DNA of 64,000 nucleotides from Icerya purchasi (GCA_039619475.1 CM077116.1:171013363-171077362); one strand, 5' to 3'. Shown: positions 33,876 through 45,990, counted from the first letter of the stretch. The notes: generated by a model not told the origin, from the letters alone. Made by a program: numbers and translations.

Positions 33876-35416
33876 TCATTTCTTCTTCAGGTTATTGCAT
33901 ATCCATTCCAAACCTTGATATAACCTGTAAGTATAATTAAATTTAAAATAGACACATAACAAAGATTTAAATAACGTTAACGTGGAAACATTTCAAAAAT
34001 TAAGGAAAAACAATAATTTTACTTATAATTCACTTTAAATGTCAAAACAAAGCAGCCTAACGTTACTTTGTTCTTTGCTTTATTTTACTGTTTTTATACA
34101 TCATACATAAGTACTAAAAACATTTATAAATAAACGTTTTCTAATGAATAAAGAACGTAGCAGCGATAAACGTACCGTTGAAGTACATATAATATACGCA
34201 CGCGTCAGAAATCATATTTTAAATTGTCTCGCGTTAATTAATTCCGACGATTAGATTGGAAACAAGTGCAAAATAACCGATTAAAAATATGTAATTGCGA
34301 AATAATTTTTACCCATCGCCGGTCAGGGCACAACATGCTTGAATATGCCACGGATGATCTTTAATTGAGGTTAAATCCAACTGTGTGCTTATTTCGGCTG
34401 CTGTCATCGCGTCTTTTACATCTTGTTTATTGGCATATATTAAAATACCAGCTTTTGCTAAATCTTCATGCGGAAGTATTCTCGATAACTCTTCACGTAT
34501 AACAGATAATCTATCTCTGTCGGTAGAATCTACAACCACTATAACAAACTGATACAATAGGAATAGGAGCTGCACAATATTAATGATATAAAAAATGACA
34601 TCATAGTGAAACCGGTAGAAATATGTACCTCAGTATTTGTGTAATAAGTACTCCACGCAGCTCGTAATGTTTGTTGGCCTCCTAAATCCCACATTACAAA
34701 TCGAATATTTCTCCAAACCACTTCTTCAACATTAGATCCTATTGTTGGCGATGTATGTACCACTTCTTTCATCAAAAACTGATACAGTATTGTTGTTTTC
34801 CCAGCATTATCTAATCCCACGATTACAATTTTGTGTTCTAAATTTAAAGTTTATAAATGTTAAGTCTGATATTGATATTAAAATTAATTTTTATCCCCTA
34901 AAAATATAACTATTATTTTAGTAAAGATGTTATATTAAATCGTTTTGGTTTAGCGTTAGATATGATTTAATTTTTATTGAAAACAAAAAAAAAACAACTT
35001 TTATTTTAAAATTTGAATTGATTGAGATTAATGAAATTTTCACGAGATACTTTTAAACATCCATTCCGTATTTTTTAAAAAAAATATACTTTAAAATTTG
35101 AAAAAAAAACCTATTTCTATTGTAAAAATGAATAAATTTTAAGGTAGAAACAAATCATTCACTCATAGTTTAACCGCGTAAACTTCTCCGTAATATAAAT
35201 TTTGTGATTCATTATAATTATATAAAAAAAAATTTTTCTTTTAATTATAAACGAAATAAAATTATAATCAGTTTTTCACACTGTGAAAATTAATACCTAT
35301 ACAGCCGAAACATAAATGTTAATTCGTAACGCGAATAACTTAGCAGTAGTTTTTGTAAACATTAATTTACCTCCTGAAGTGAATAATCTCCATATTTTTG
35401 ATAAAATAAATCCCAT
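33876..35416 (-). CDS. Arl5: ADP-ribosylation factor-like protein 5 (four exons, 179 aa)
   Basis: Coding exons on the minus strand: 35416-35371, 34837-34629, 34548-34313 and 33924-33876. All have GT-AG junctions and together give exactly 179 codons plus stop, the usual ARL5 length. Exon 1 encodes [15 protein letters not shown], with the N-terminal Gly2 that is myristoylated in the family. G motifs: P-loop GLDNAGKT 23-30, switch I threonine in SPTIG, WDLGGQ 65-70, NKQD 125-128 and CCAL 157-160. The protein is a trans-Golgi small GTPase involved in endosome-to-Golgi transport and recruitment of the GARP tether. The end [15 protein letters not shown] is basic. Every residue expected for nucleotide binding is present. 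No neighbouring gene shares its orientation or role. Confidence 0.97.
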
Positions 35417-36085
35417 TTCTATCAAACTGATTCTTATCAAATATATGCCAGTAAGTCCGAACTTTTAACAAACGAAACATCAGCAATCCTTGTAAATAAA
35501 TGCAAATATGTTACTAAAGCCATATTCCTTTTTACAATATTCGTAAATCAATAAATTATGAAAATTACAATTTATAGGATTCATTCTCGCGTTTTTAAAA
35601 ACATCTTAATTATCTACGAAAAAATGTATTATTCAATTAAATATGTACTTTAATTAAATGAATTATAAACCTAAATAAAACAATTGAAATAAGTCTAATG
35701 GAAATACTTGATTAGAAATTCGCAAATAACTTACCTTTCTTTTTTTATATAAAAACAGAATTACAACAAGAAGTAATAATCAGCTACGGGACTTTTTAAT
35801 ACGCATAATAAAATTGTTATAGTACACTTAGGAAGTTCATAAGATAGTCTTATAAAAATGTTCTATTTTTCCGTAATACGCAACTTACCATCCGTAATTA
35901 AATAAAAAATAATACATACTACGAACCTGAACTTTCACCTGATCTGGCATATCGCAAGAAAAATTATCAAACAATACATATGAAAAATACTCGAAATAGC
36001 TGTTATCGGAAACGATATATCGATATTATCAAAAAATCATATAAAAATACCTAAAGGACGTGATATAATTACAATGGTATTCTGA
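35417..36085. other. Upstream flank of ARL5
   Basis: Should contain the ARL5 5' UTR and promoter. No TATA or other clear core element can be picked out of the AT-rich sequence. Confidence 0.35.
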
Positions 36086-36091
36086 CAGAAG

Positions 36092-36276
36092 TCCCATAGC
36101 ATAACGCATCGGGTAATTCAGTTATTCGATGTATGAACAAAATATCTAGGAAAAATTATTTCGATTCAATTCCAATTCCGATTCTTCTTAAATACTTTGT
36201 TACGTATCGTTATCACTCTAATGAGTATTATTGTACTTGCACAAGTGTGTTCCCGAAAGGCTCGTACATTTTAGAC
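36092..36276 (+). repeat. Dispersed direct repeat D, copy 1
   Basis: About 185 bp nearly identical to 43537-43717, from GCATAACGCATCGGGTAATT to CACAAGTGTGTT and AAAGGCTCGT. A small reading frame crosses it but the two copies differ by indels, so it is not coding. It probably belongs to an unrecognised interspersed element. Confidence 0.75.
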
Positions 36277-36466
36277 GATTGTCGAAATATACTAATGGAA
36301 TCACTCGATTATGAACATATCTCGAGATATTTCGATTATTACTTTTATTAACTACTAATCATTCGAATGATTACTCGAATTATGATTCGAATCATCATTC
36401 AGTGTTTATTTACGAGAACTATTACGTGATTTTTTTTTTTTTAATTTCATTAATAAGGTTACATTT

Positions 36467-36740
36467 ATAATAAAACAAACTTTAATAACAAACAATAAGG
36501 GTAAATAATTTATAACAATAAATTAGATAAATACCTTAATTAGAAACGTTTTCGGGCATAACCCATCATCAGCTAAAACTAACTTAGTGGAAACTTAAAA
36601 CACGTGTTTTAAGTTTCCACTAAGTTAGTTTTAGCTGATGATGGGTTATGCCCGAAAACGTTTCTAATTAAGGTATTTATCTAATTTATTGTTATAAATT
36701 ATTTACCCTTATTGTTTGTTATTAAAGTTTGTTTTATTAT
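36467..36740. repeat. 274-bp palindrome without spacer
   Basis: The two 137-bp arms are inverted copies meeting at CAC|GTG (36603/36604). I compared them by eye over most of their length and saw no mismatch. The outer ends are ATAATAAAACAAACTTTAAT and its complement. Each arm carries the block GCTGATGATGGGTTATGCCC and then GAAAACG. It encodes nothing. It could be a foldback element, a tail-to-tail insertion or an assembly fold-back. Confidence 0.9.
36631..36667 (+). ncRNA. Hammerhead-ribozyme-like motif
   Basis: Stem I TTAG/CTAA (36631-36634 with 36664-36667), core CTGATGA (36635-36641), stem II GGG/CCC around TTATG, core GAAA (36654-36657), a tiny stem III AC/GT with no loop, and a cleavable UU dinucleotide at 36662-36663. 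This is the type I layout with a minimal stem III known from Penelope-like elements. One extra U lies between CUGAUGA and stem II. An inverted copy sits in the other arm of the palindrome. Activity is not shown. Confidence 0.4.
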
Positions 36741-36759
36741 ACAGGTTTAACAAACAAGT

Positions 36760-38330
36760 ATGTATTCACCTACATTTAAGGTTACATTTATTTTAAATTA
36801 TTATTTATTTAAATTTTAACGGTAGTTTTTGACAAATATTGATATCTTTATCGGCGAAATTAATAGTAACGACAGATTTATATTCAAAATTATATAATGA
36901 TTGTGAATTATAGTTGTGCAAAATAATTCGATTATGAGAACTAAGAACAACTCGTGAATACCGATTATTAACATTAGTCATGTAGAATAGCTTGATTATG
37001 AGAACCGAGAATATCTGATGAATGGTGATTATTCATATCAATTATGTAAAATAGTATGATTATGAAAACTATGACGTTTCAATTAATCAGTAACATAATT
37101 TTACTGAATTCAGATTTGTACATGTACGGATATCATAAAAAATTAATAAGAGACTATTCTTTTAAAACATTTGTGTACAACATTTTTTTTATTCTAAAAA
37201 ACACACAATTTAGCAACAATAGTATAAAAATAAGAAAATGGTGTGTTTTTGTAAGGTACTTATATGTATAATAATTAAAAGTTTTTAAACTGAAAATAAA
37301 AATACTTAAATTTATAATGGTATGGTAATATAACTAGACAATAATCAAGTTATTAAAAGTTGTTTTAATTGAGAATAAAAAGAAACTTATAACTATACAT
37401 AATTAAACAGTAGTAACAATTTAGAAAAATATACATAAACAAATTCCAAAATATTTATATGTAGAACGCTTGTGTACGTTTTAAAATTAATTTTATATGT
37501 TAAATAAATTTTGATATAAAAAACACAAAATTTACAAAAAACAAGTTCAAAGCGCCACTTAATACTCTTACAAAACAATTGACACATGTGTTGTTCACAA
37601 TATAAATGATTACCATATAATCGTTACTCGTCATTCGTCATTCATCACTCGATTATACAGATCACTCGGTTACTACTTTTATAATCGATTATCAAAATTA
37701 GTAACTTCTTGATCACTCGATTATTAAAATCATTCGTAATCGCCCAGCTCTACTGCGAACTACTTCACGTTACAACTTGTTCTTAACAATTCAAAACTGA
37801 AATTTTTTAAGGCCTTCTTAAAAATTTACATTATACATTCGTAGTTATTCTATTATTTTCTGTGAGCATTACCTGTCTATATGGTTTTAGTAAATAAAAG
37901 CTGAATAAAAAATAATTATTTAAAGCAAAATAAACAGCGGCATTTAGTATCACTATTTACAATTAACCTAAAACATAAAACCAAATTTTTCAGAATTTAT
38001 GTTTATCTATTTGTTTGTCTATTGTACATTGTTTTAAATCAAAGAGCACTAAATCAGAAATAATAAAAAGTAGGTACAGCTTATATAAATTGACTGATTT
38101 TATTTTAATGCTACAGGTTATACTAATTATAATTTAGAAATTTTAAATCATTTCAAGTATACAAACCTTAACATTCGCAAGGGATACCTTTCAAAATTTG
38201 TTTGAGAACGTTCAATGTACTTGTTATAGATAGGGATGAGAACAAAAAAGTATTTTTTTTAACTAACATTATAGGAACTTGAAGTTAATTTTAAAACAGA
38301 AAAAGAATATTAAATTCCTGAGTTTTCTTT
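36760..38330. other. AT-rich DNA, possible hAT terminus
   Basis: No gene is seen. Around 37620-37755 there are repeated ATCACTCGATTAT-like units, ending in TAATCGCCCAGCTCTA. That end looks like a hAT-type terminal sequence, but no matching left end was found. Confidence 0.35.
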
Positions 38331-38341
38331 TATAATATGGG

Positions 38342-38786
38342 CATTGGCGCACTCAAGGGGGGTGCCACGGGGCCATTGATCCCCCCAAAAAATCTTTGAA
38401 ATATTAATTTCGTTTTGTAATGTTTTTTTTTACTTAATTTTCTTTTTTTAAACATACATATTTACTTTTTACATCTATTACAAGTATAATGTTATATACT
38501 CGTACTTTTAGCTAATTTTTTAAAAATAGAATTCGTATACTTATCTAATTTGTGCTTATTACAAACATAATGTTACGTTTCTATTATTATTTTTTTTTTT
38601 TTTAAATAAAATTTGTTAGTTTTGTAATATTTTTAAAAATAATATTCGTTAATTTTATATTTTTTTAAAATTTTTTTTTTTAAATTTACAAACCACGGAA
38701 ATAGACAGGTACTTAATCGAGGTACCGAGTTACCACCCCCTAACACAGCTTCTCCCAACCAAAAAAAAATCCTGAGTGCGCCTTTG
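38342..38786. mobile_element. hAT-type MITE (445 bp)
   Basis: The termini CATTGGCGCACTCAAGG and CCTGAGTGCGCCTTTG form an inverted pair. They are flanked by an exact 8-bp duplication AATATGGG (38334-38341 and 38787-38794). The interior is A/T homopolymer-rich with a short GC-rich patch near each end. No transposase is encoded. Confidence 0.88.
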
Positions 38787-38799
38787 AATATGGGTGACA

Positions 38800-40490
38800 A
38801 ATTGACTAAAAATATGCGTAAGATTAAATTTTAAATAATCATATTAATCTGATCAGAAAATAGTAGGCTGACATTTTCTTATGCCACTGTGCAAAAAAAT
38901 TAAGACATTGATTAAATATTTTATTATATCATTAACAGTAAGTAAACTAAGAATTTTAAAGAAATACTTCTTTAGTCTTACCTTTTATTAAAACCTTAAA
39001 ATAAAATGCAATGAAATTCAATATACATTTTACTGAATGAAGTATGCTCGTATATTCAAAATTTACCTTTATAAATGTTAAAACAGACTGCTATTTTTTT
39101 CATTCACAAATTTTAAGGGTTTACTGTAATAAAGTTAACGGTTTATAAACAACTAATATAATCGATAGGGGGGAAAAGTAAAAAAGATATATGTATATGG
39201 AATTTCTTTAAGATAGATTTTTGCATACTTGACAAAATAAAGACATAAAACTAATTTTAATATTTTTACCTTGAGAAAATCACTTGTATAAATTATACAA
39301 TGGAAGTTATGCGTTATTTTTGAATATTTGGATTCCACTTTTTGCTCAAATGCAATAATACAAGAGTCGTTTATGCCAAAAATTTAATTTTTTAATAGAG
39401 TAATAAGCAGTGATATAAACGTGATGAAAAAGTTACTAAACGTATACAAATAAAATATGGTAGAGCATTTATATCTGCAAACCTGAACATGCCATGACAC
39501 TCAAAGTAAAATTATAAAATGAAGTACATGTACATTGCGGCAAGCAATAACAGATGACTTACTTCATGCAATATTAAATTTAATAAGTTGAATAGAATAA
39601 AAACAGATATTTTTCTTTTTAATGCTCATTTTCTATTTACTTAATTATAAATTTACAAAATACAAACCAAATTTGTATAGGTAAGAATTTAAAGCTTTTA
39701 ATTAATTTTATTATTTGTAATTTCCTGTTTAATGTATAACTTGAAAGTTATTTGCAAAATTATAAAAGTACTTGATAGTTTGTAATTATAGTTCCACAGG
39801 TATTAAACTAATTAGATAAAAAGTTTAGTTTATTATCAGTATTTCTGACCTTCCAGCGTTCCTTTCTTCAATTTGACAATTTAAAATTTTTATCAAACGT
39901 TAAATATGGCTGTTTTTTCTTTTAGTAAAAACGATATGTTTAATTGGAGAAAATTTACTTCCAGTTACATTGAGACATCATTTTAAACATAAAAAAATTG
40001 AAGTATACAACAAGAAAATATGAAAATAAAAAAACACAAGAAATAATAATTATGATATGTATTATTGAAAAAATATAATAATAAAGATAATAATGTCGAT
40101 TTATCACGGAAAAATAAATTTTAGCTGGCGTATTATTATAAACTGTACAATTATGTTACTATATAATTAGGTACAAAAATGTAATACTTATGGTGACCTT
40201 TTCAGAAACCGTAAAAATAACAAATAGTATAAAAGTAAATGAAAAATATATTAATTATAGTAGAAAAAAATTTAAATGCAGTTTGGAATGTTTTGTACCG
40301 CACGAATTCTTTATGTGTCTAATTAAGGAGAATTTGCTTTCATTGCATATTCCACACGAATCACAACAATACACATTAATAAAAGAATAGAAACAATTCA
40401 GGAAAAAAAATCAGAAATAAAAAAATAAACTATAAATGAACAAAAATTACAAAATAAAAATCACTAAATATAAATATGAACACAAAAATA
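38800..40490. other. AT-rich intergenic DNA
   Basis: About 1.7 kb between a MITE and the hAT element with no recognisable gene. The frame at 40190-40390 is 66 codons without family resemblance. Confidence 0.4.
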
Positions 40491-40762
40491 AACAATAATA
40501 GAAGATCAGTGCCGGATTAAGCAAGCGCGGGGCCCGTAGCAAATTCTATCGAGGGGTCCCCGATCTACTGAGTTCTTAAGTATAAAGTGGTAAAACAATA
40601 ATTCAATACTCAATATGTTTATTTGCCATCTATAGGTTACAAATTATGTTAGTGTTTAATAGTAAAGTAGATTACAATAGACCCTGTTGGCCTTTGATAA
40701 GAAACTAACATTTTAAAACTTGTGATTAATAATGACGAACTTTTATTATTTTTGTTAAACTT

Positions 40763-42787
40763 TTACAAAGTAACTTTTCTAGATTTAAAGTGGGCGAATT
40801 TAGAGATAATACCATTCGCATCAATTTCTCTGAGCAAATCATATTCTATATTCATCAAAGAGAGACAATTCAGACGTTCTTGACTCACCGTGTTCCACCT
40901 TAATTCATTTTTTATACGCTTCAATGTCGAAAATGAATGTTCGTCACTACAGTTAGTCATCATGAGAGACAAATAAATGCGCAAAGCAATTTCTAAATTG
41001 GGCAAACATGATTCTAATGAATTTTCCATTAGGAATTTATAGTATTGAATTTCCAGAGCTTCGTTTTTTGAACTGTCAATCGCACTAGCCACATCCGTTT
41101 TCAGTAGCTCGGCAAACTGCACTAATTTGTCGTCTAGACTATCTTCCAAATCATTTGCTTAAGTACTGATCATAATTGGAGTTTTTTTCAAAATTTTTTC
41201 TGCTGTAATAGATTTCAATGATGGAAAAATTCCGAAAACACTACTACGTTTTTGGTAAACTTTCGTGTGTTTATCTAAATCAAATAGTGTGTTATCAATA
41301 ATAACAACAAACACCTCAATATCAAACTGTTTACCAGGTATGTCATTTTAAGCAAATTCGTCAAGTGTACTAGAACCGCTAAAATGGTCATACTTTGTGT
41401 TTTGTTTGCGTCGTCTTGAAGTCTGTTGCTGATATTCATGACAACCTGCCACATCTTTGGCTTTTGCTTCATCCATATAATGATTCATAAAGGGCGTACC
41501 CTGTATTAAGGTCTATATTAGACGATTGCAGCGACGCACTAGTCGCTTGAACGCGTTCTAGGATACCATTCCACGTAATTGCCATTATTCCCGTTTCCAA
41601 CTTATTAATTTTTAAAACTAGTCCGTAAGCTTGATTACGACACTCTACCTTTTGATCTATATTAAAAATTTTCAGTAAAATCGAAAAAAAATAATGCAAC
41701 AATCTACAACGCACTTAGCAACTAAATTTAATGCATGTGCAAGACAGGGAATATATTCTGCATACTTGTTTATTACTTTAATTCGTGCTTGCAGGCCGCT
41801 GTATTTTCCGCTCATGTTGCTGACATTATCATAACTTTGTCCACGACAATCTTTCATATCAATGTCATTCTTGTTTACGAAATTTAGTAAACTTTGGGAA
41901 AATTGTTTAGCAGTATGGCCTTCCATGTCTAAGAATTTAATAAATCTCTCAACTGGCCCAGATGGTAGAACATAGAGCACTATCAAAGTCAGTTGGTCTA
42001 CATGCAATATATCTGGAACAAGGTCGTGTCCACGGGGGGGGGGGGGGGACCTCTCCATGAGAACTGAAATAGTTATTATAAATACACAAAAATCTGAAAA
42101 AAATCAAAAATTTAAAATAAATATTGATGATTTTTTAGGGTGTTCTTACCTACCTTAAAAAAAAAAAAAAAAAAATATGCTCTATATTTTTAGGCACTTC
42201 ATTAATATTTTATGCAAAATTTTTTATTACGAGTATAATTAATAACATATGTAATTTTTATTAATGTTTATACGGTAATTCATTTATGTAGATTATTAAT
42301 ATATAAACCAAAATGATGGAAATTATTAATAGTACGAATACTAGTGAAAAATGTATTGTTATTTATAAAATGAATATGCTAAGAAAATTTTCACCCCCCA
42401 CCCCACCCTTCCAAAATTCTGAGCACGGGCCTGATCTGGAATAGAATCTAATGACACTGAATAGTACCTGGATCTCTTAGTTTCGCAAATAATTTCATTC
42501 AGCATGCTTGATGAAATTAATTTGATAAATTCCTCGCATGTTGTTTTAGATAAATATGACGCGTGTCTTTTTCCTTTATGGGCATAAGTTTGAATATGTT
42601 GGGCTATAAAAACGTCAAATTCGGAAAGTAATTCTAATAAACCTAAGTAATTCCCATTATGTATTGAACCAATAATTTTATCACTACCCCAAAACACAAG
42701 ATCTCGTTCTGCTAAAAACTTTATTACTGCAATAATTCGTTTTAAAAGCATCTGCCAATAATTTTGCTTAATCTGAATTTGGCTCAC
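40763..42787 (-). pseudogene. hAT transposase (ZMYM-like lineage), broken
   Basis: Pieces in order: 42787-42440 (GSDKIIGSIHNGNYLGLLEL, HASYLSKTTCEEFIKLISSS, RYYSVSLDSIPD, which carries the first catalytic Asp block); after the MITE, 42010-41700 (LPSGPVERFIKFLDM, KDCRGQSYDNVSNMSG, second catalytic block, and CLAHALNLVAK); 41675-41480 (KVECRNQAYGLVLKINKLET); a frameshifted piece to about 41275; and the C-terminal dimerisation domain 41149-40763 (IYLSLMMTNCSDEHSFSTLK, then RLNCLSLMNIEYDLLREID). This layout is that of hAT transposases related to ZMYM1-type proteins. It is inactivated by a MITE at 42019-42433 and several frameshifts. Confidence 0.88.
42019..42433. mobile_element. hAT-type MITE, family M1 copy 3, nested
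   Basis: 415 bp with termini CAAGGTCGTGTCC and GAGCACGGGCCTG. The flanking 8-bp duplication ATCTGGAA is exact (42011-42018, 42434-42441) and lies in transposase coding sequence. Opposite orientation to copies 1 and 2. The long G and A homopolymers inside match the homologous positions of the other copies. Its termini differ from those of the host hAT element, so a different hAT source must have moved it. Confidence 0.92.
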
Positions 42788-43536
42788 AATTTGACGATCT
42801 TACTATGTCAGGATTACGAAATGCTTATAAGAAATTTAATTACAGGAAACCTCTCATTACTTTTATAACTTACATATACTTATTACTAAAAAATAATTTT
42901 TTTCGGTTATGATTGCTAAATTATAATGAAAATAATCTGAACTGTAAGTCTTACAAATAAATAGACAATTTCAACATTTTGAATCGAGCTATTTCAATTC
43001 TACTACGCATCCACACTGAGTGTTGAGTAAGAGTGCTCGCACATGTCAAACTTTTTGTAGAGCCAATTATCAGGCTGATTAAAATTCTGTACATTTATCG
43101 AGCGACTTTTTGTAGAATTGGTGCGTTTACCTTATGAAATTATGTGTTTTATTTTCACCAACGAAATAATTGGTTACCAATAGTCTGCAAGTGATTGTCT
43201 TGGTTGGAGAAAGTGTAACGTTTTAGTGACATCAAGTAAATTCAATATACCACGACTTAATAAGTTTCACTCAAAAAATTCAGCTCAGGCGGAGGCGGGT
43301 CTAGATACATGGGGCCCCCTTCTGCGCGGGGCCCGTAGCAATTGCTACTCTTTGCTACGTGGTTAATCCGGCACTGTAGAAGATAATATAAAATATAGCG
43401 AATGAATAAATAAAAATAGTAAAATATGCGTAACTGAACAATAATAATCATCAAAATACAACAAAAACGTTAAGTAATTGAAAAATTAAATGTGAAACCG
43501 AAGCGGAATTCAGTTTTTTCCCTTTTTTTGGCTTCC

Positions 43537-43717
43537 ATTGCATAACGCATCGGGTAATTCAGTTATTCGATATATGAACAAAATATCTAGGAAAAATTAT
43601 TTCGATTCAATTCCAATTCCGATAATCTTCTTAAATACTTCGCTACGTATTGTTATCACTTTAATGAATATTATTGTATTTGCACAAGTGTGTTTCTGAA
43701 AGGCTCGTCGAACTTCC
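43537..43717 (+). repeat. Dispersed direct repeat D, copy 2
   Basis: Matches 36092-36276 (GGGTAATTCAGTTATTCGAT through CACAAGTGTGTT), with a 3-nt insertion and scattered substitutions. It lies just outside the hAT element. Confidence 0.75.
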
Positions 43718-43860
43718 AACGATAAAAACAGGTTTCTTCGGTACATATATTTACAAAAGTCGCTTCCAACATTTTCGTAAAAGATCACTTTTTTTTTTTT
43801 TTTTTGTAGCAGTATAATTTACATTAGTTAGCCTGACAACGTGAGCGAACCGAACAGGCA

Positions 43861-44059
43861 CTTTCTAATTCGATATTTAAATTCCTTTGAGGTTGGGGGT
43901 ATAACATTCTTTTGGTTGTAACTGTAATCTTCGTTAAACGTTTTGAGCAGACGGGCTTGTAAAGTATTTTCTAATTCGGTATTTTCATGCCTCCGTGGTT
44001 GGAGGTAAAGCAATCGTCCGGTTGTAGCAACGAACTTCGTTAAACGTTTTGAGTAGACG
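43861..44059. repeat. Two-unit tandem duplication, 106-bp period
   Basis: Units at 43861-43953 and about 43967-44059 share TTTCTAATTCGGTATTT, a GGTTGG(A/G)GGTA block and CTTCGTTAAACGTTTTGAG with AGACG. About three quarters of positions match. A long frame on the minus strand crosses both units, but it has no family match. Confidence 0.65.
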
Positions 44060-45015
44060 ACCTCGGTCTGCTGGTGACCATATATATACACACAATGAAG
44101 GGGAAAAAAATGTACTCGGCTTTTTAAGCGAAGTGATACATAATTGGAGATAACAGAAGACGATTTTGATTTTTTTTTTCTATGACTATGTTGCTGTACC
44201 AGAGAAATATAATCGTCTATCTCACACACATTCTTACTCGCACGTTAAAATCTCTGATCTACACATGTTACCGCATTTTCTTTGAACATACTACGTCTCA
44301 TAAACTAACATGTTTTTTCTGACTTTCTATACCATTGTTCATCACATATCATAGACAAAGTCTTATATATATCTCGAAAAATACTTATGAAATAAAAAAT
44401 ATTGAATAAGAGGTGAACTGATCAGATATTTTTTATAAAAATGTGTATTCGATGTATATTAGGATATAGTTATTTTTCAGTTCTCCAAGAAACAACGCAC
44501 ATGTGATTTATCGATCTTTTTTCCTATCAAGTCGTCATATAGCTACATATATATTTACATAGAGAGAAGATATAATAAAAAAAAAACAAACTTATTGATT
44601 AAATTGTTCGCCTGCAAGGTTATGAACGTATATAGCATTGCGGTTTGGACGAGAGTTTTATATAAAAATATAATACGAAAGAAATAAAAAATATGTAGTT
44701 GAACCAGAAAAATCTCATTTCCTATAGTGAAAGATGGGTGCAGGTGTGCCTGGTCGAAATCAACGGCATATGCAAGGATATAAATATTAAAAATATATAC
44801 TTAGGCTAAATTTATATTATATACATATACTTAGACTTTGAAATATTTTTTAAAAAAGTGAGCGGAAGGGACGAGCGGGGAGTTGGGTTAGTTTTAGGCT
44901 TTAAATAATATACTTATGATAATTTATAATCAGTTACTTTCTGCTCTCTGCACACGGTTCGAGGCTTGTGACATCAGAGGGGCCAGTCCCCGGGTTTTTA
45001 GACTACTTTAACGAG
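44060..45015. other. AT-rich DNA, nothing recognised
   Basis: No gene or mobile-element landmark is seen. Confidence 0.35.
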
Positions 45016-45021
45016 CGTTAT

Positions 45022-45238
45022 GACGGACGTTGTAGCATTACTAATAATGATTAAGTAGCATGAGTCACAGAGCAACGTGCGGTCCAATTAGTATACATCG
45101 AAACGCACGTTGAATAATCTGACGTGCACATATTATATTAAAACGTGTGTTTAGTTTTGTGTATTTGTGTTAAGTGTTCTATTTGTATTACCCTACTCAT
45201 GTTACTTGGTCATTATTAGTAATGCTGCAACGTCTGTC
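45022..45238. repeat. Small foldback (45-bp arms)
   Basis: Arm 45022-45067 (GACGGACGTTGTAGCATTAC, then TAATAATGA) pairs with 45194-45238 (TCATTATTA then GTAATGCTGCAACGTCTGTC). The spacer is about 127 bp. It has foldback-MITE character; no target duplication was identified. Confidence 0.65.
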
Positions 45239-45535
45239 ACAACGTGTGTTAAATTCATGTTTGCGTGTCCCCAACCTGAAGTACTTAAGTTCTAATTCTT
45301 AGCCATAAATACCCTAGATCTGCTGCTCTAACCAATCACCGGTATGCCAACAATTTATACAAATGTTTGTGGTTAATTTGAATTAGTGTAATGTGTAGCT
45401 TTATTCAATATTTACCAAACAAGCCTACAAAATGTGACTCGAAAAACATTTTATACACAAAATCTAGAAGTTTACTGTGGCAAATAACTAGACGGAATTC
45501 ATTCAAAGCCAAATACTCTAACAGATATCGCACGT

Positions 45536-45990
45536 CAGTTATCAGAATCAGTTGAAGGGAAAAATCGCAATGTGATATATGATAATTGACATAGCAGTGT
45601 ACTACTTGCTGATACTCTTTTCAAGAACAAAATAACATTGGTAGGAATTTTGAAGAAATATATAAAGGAAATTGCTCTAAAATTTCTGCCAAATAAAAGC
45701 AACACTGTCAAAAACCCTATATTTGGATTTCAAAAAATTATTTTATAATGGTATCTTACGCTATGAAAAAAAAAAAAATGGTTTTTTGGTATCCACAGTG
45801 CATGGCGATTCTTCAATAGGCCAAGAAACAAATAAGCCGGAAATAATCACACTATACAATTCAACAAAAGAAGAAATCGATAAAGTGGATTAGTTGTGCA
45901 ATTCATATTCTGTTTCACAAAGAACTAGAAGATGCCCTTGGCTATAATACAGCAGGAATTAATTCCCAAATCATTTATGCGTCTAAAATG
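45536..45990 (+). pseudogene. piggyBac-family transposase remnant
   Basis: The reading frame (with stops and shifts) gives VIYDN then HSSVLLADTLFKNKITLVGI, where the family has VxxDNWYTSxPLA with the second catalytic Asp. Next come PIFGFQK, a damaged MVSYxxKKNK stretch, STVHGD and PEIITLYNSTKEEIDKVDQL (third catalytic Asp, followed by the NSYSVSQRTRRxPLA block). The N-terminal half, the first catalytic Asp and the terminal repeats are missing. A real transposase would cut and paste at TTAA sites. This copy is dead. Confidence 0.8.

Larger units (their letters stand above)
40507..43376 (-). mobile_element. Complete hAT transposon with decayed transposase
   Basis: The termini CAGTGCCGGATTAA (40507) and TTAATCCGGCACTG (43376) are a perfect 14-bp inverted pair. 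An exact 8-bp duplication TAGAAGAT lies at 40499-40506 and 43377-43384. Just inside both ends lies a GC-rich GGGGCCCGTAGCAA-like block. The transposase is on the minus strand. Total length is 2870 bp, of which 423 bp is a later MITE insertion with its duplication. The 5' third (42790-43250) shows no intact DNA-binding domain. Confidence 0.93.

Noticed and set aside
33565..33918. 117-codon plus-strand frame
   Set aside because: Overlaps the last ARL5 exon on the opposite strand and has no conserved motif.
43828..44229. 133-codon minus-strand frame over a tandem duplication
   Set aside because: The two repeat units are not read as matching protein repeats and no family match is seen.
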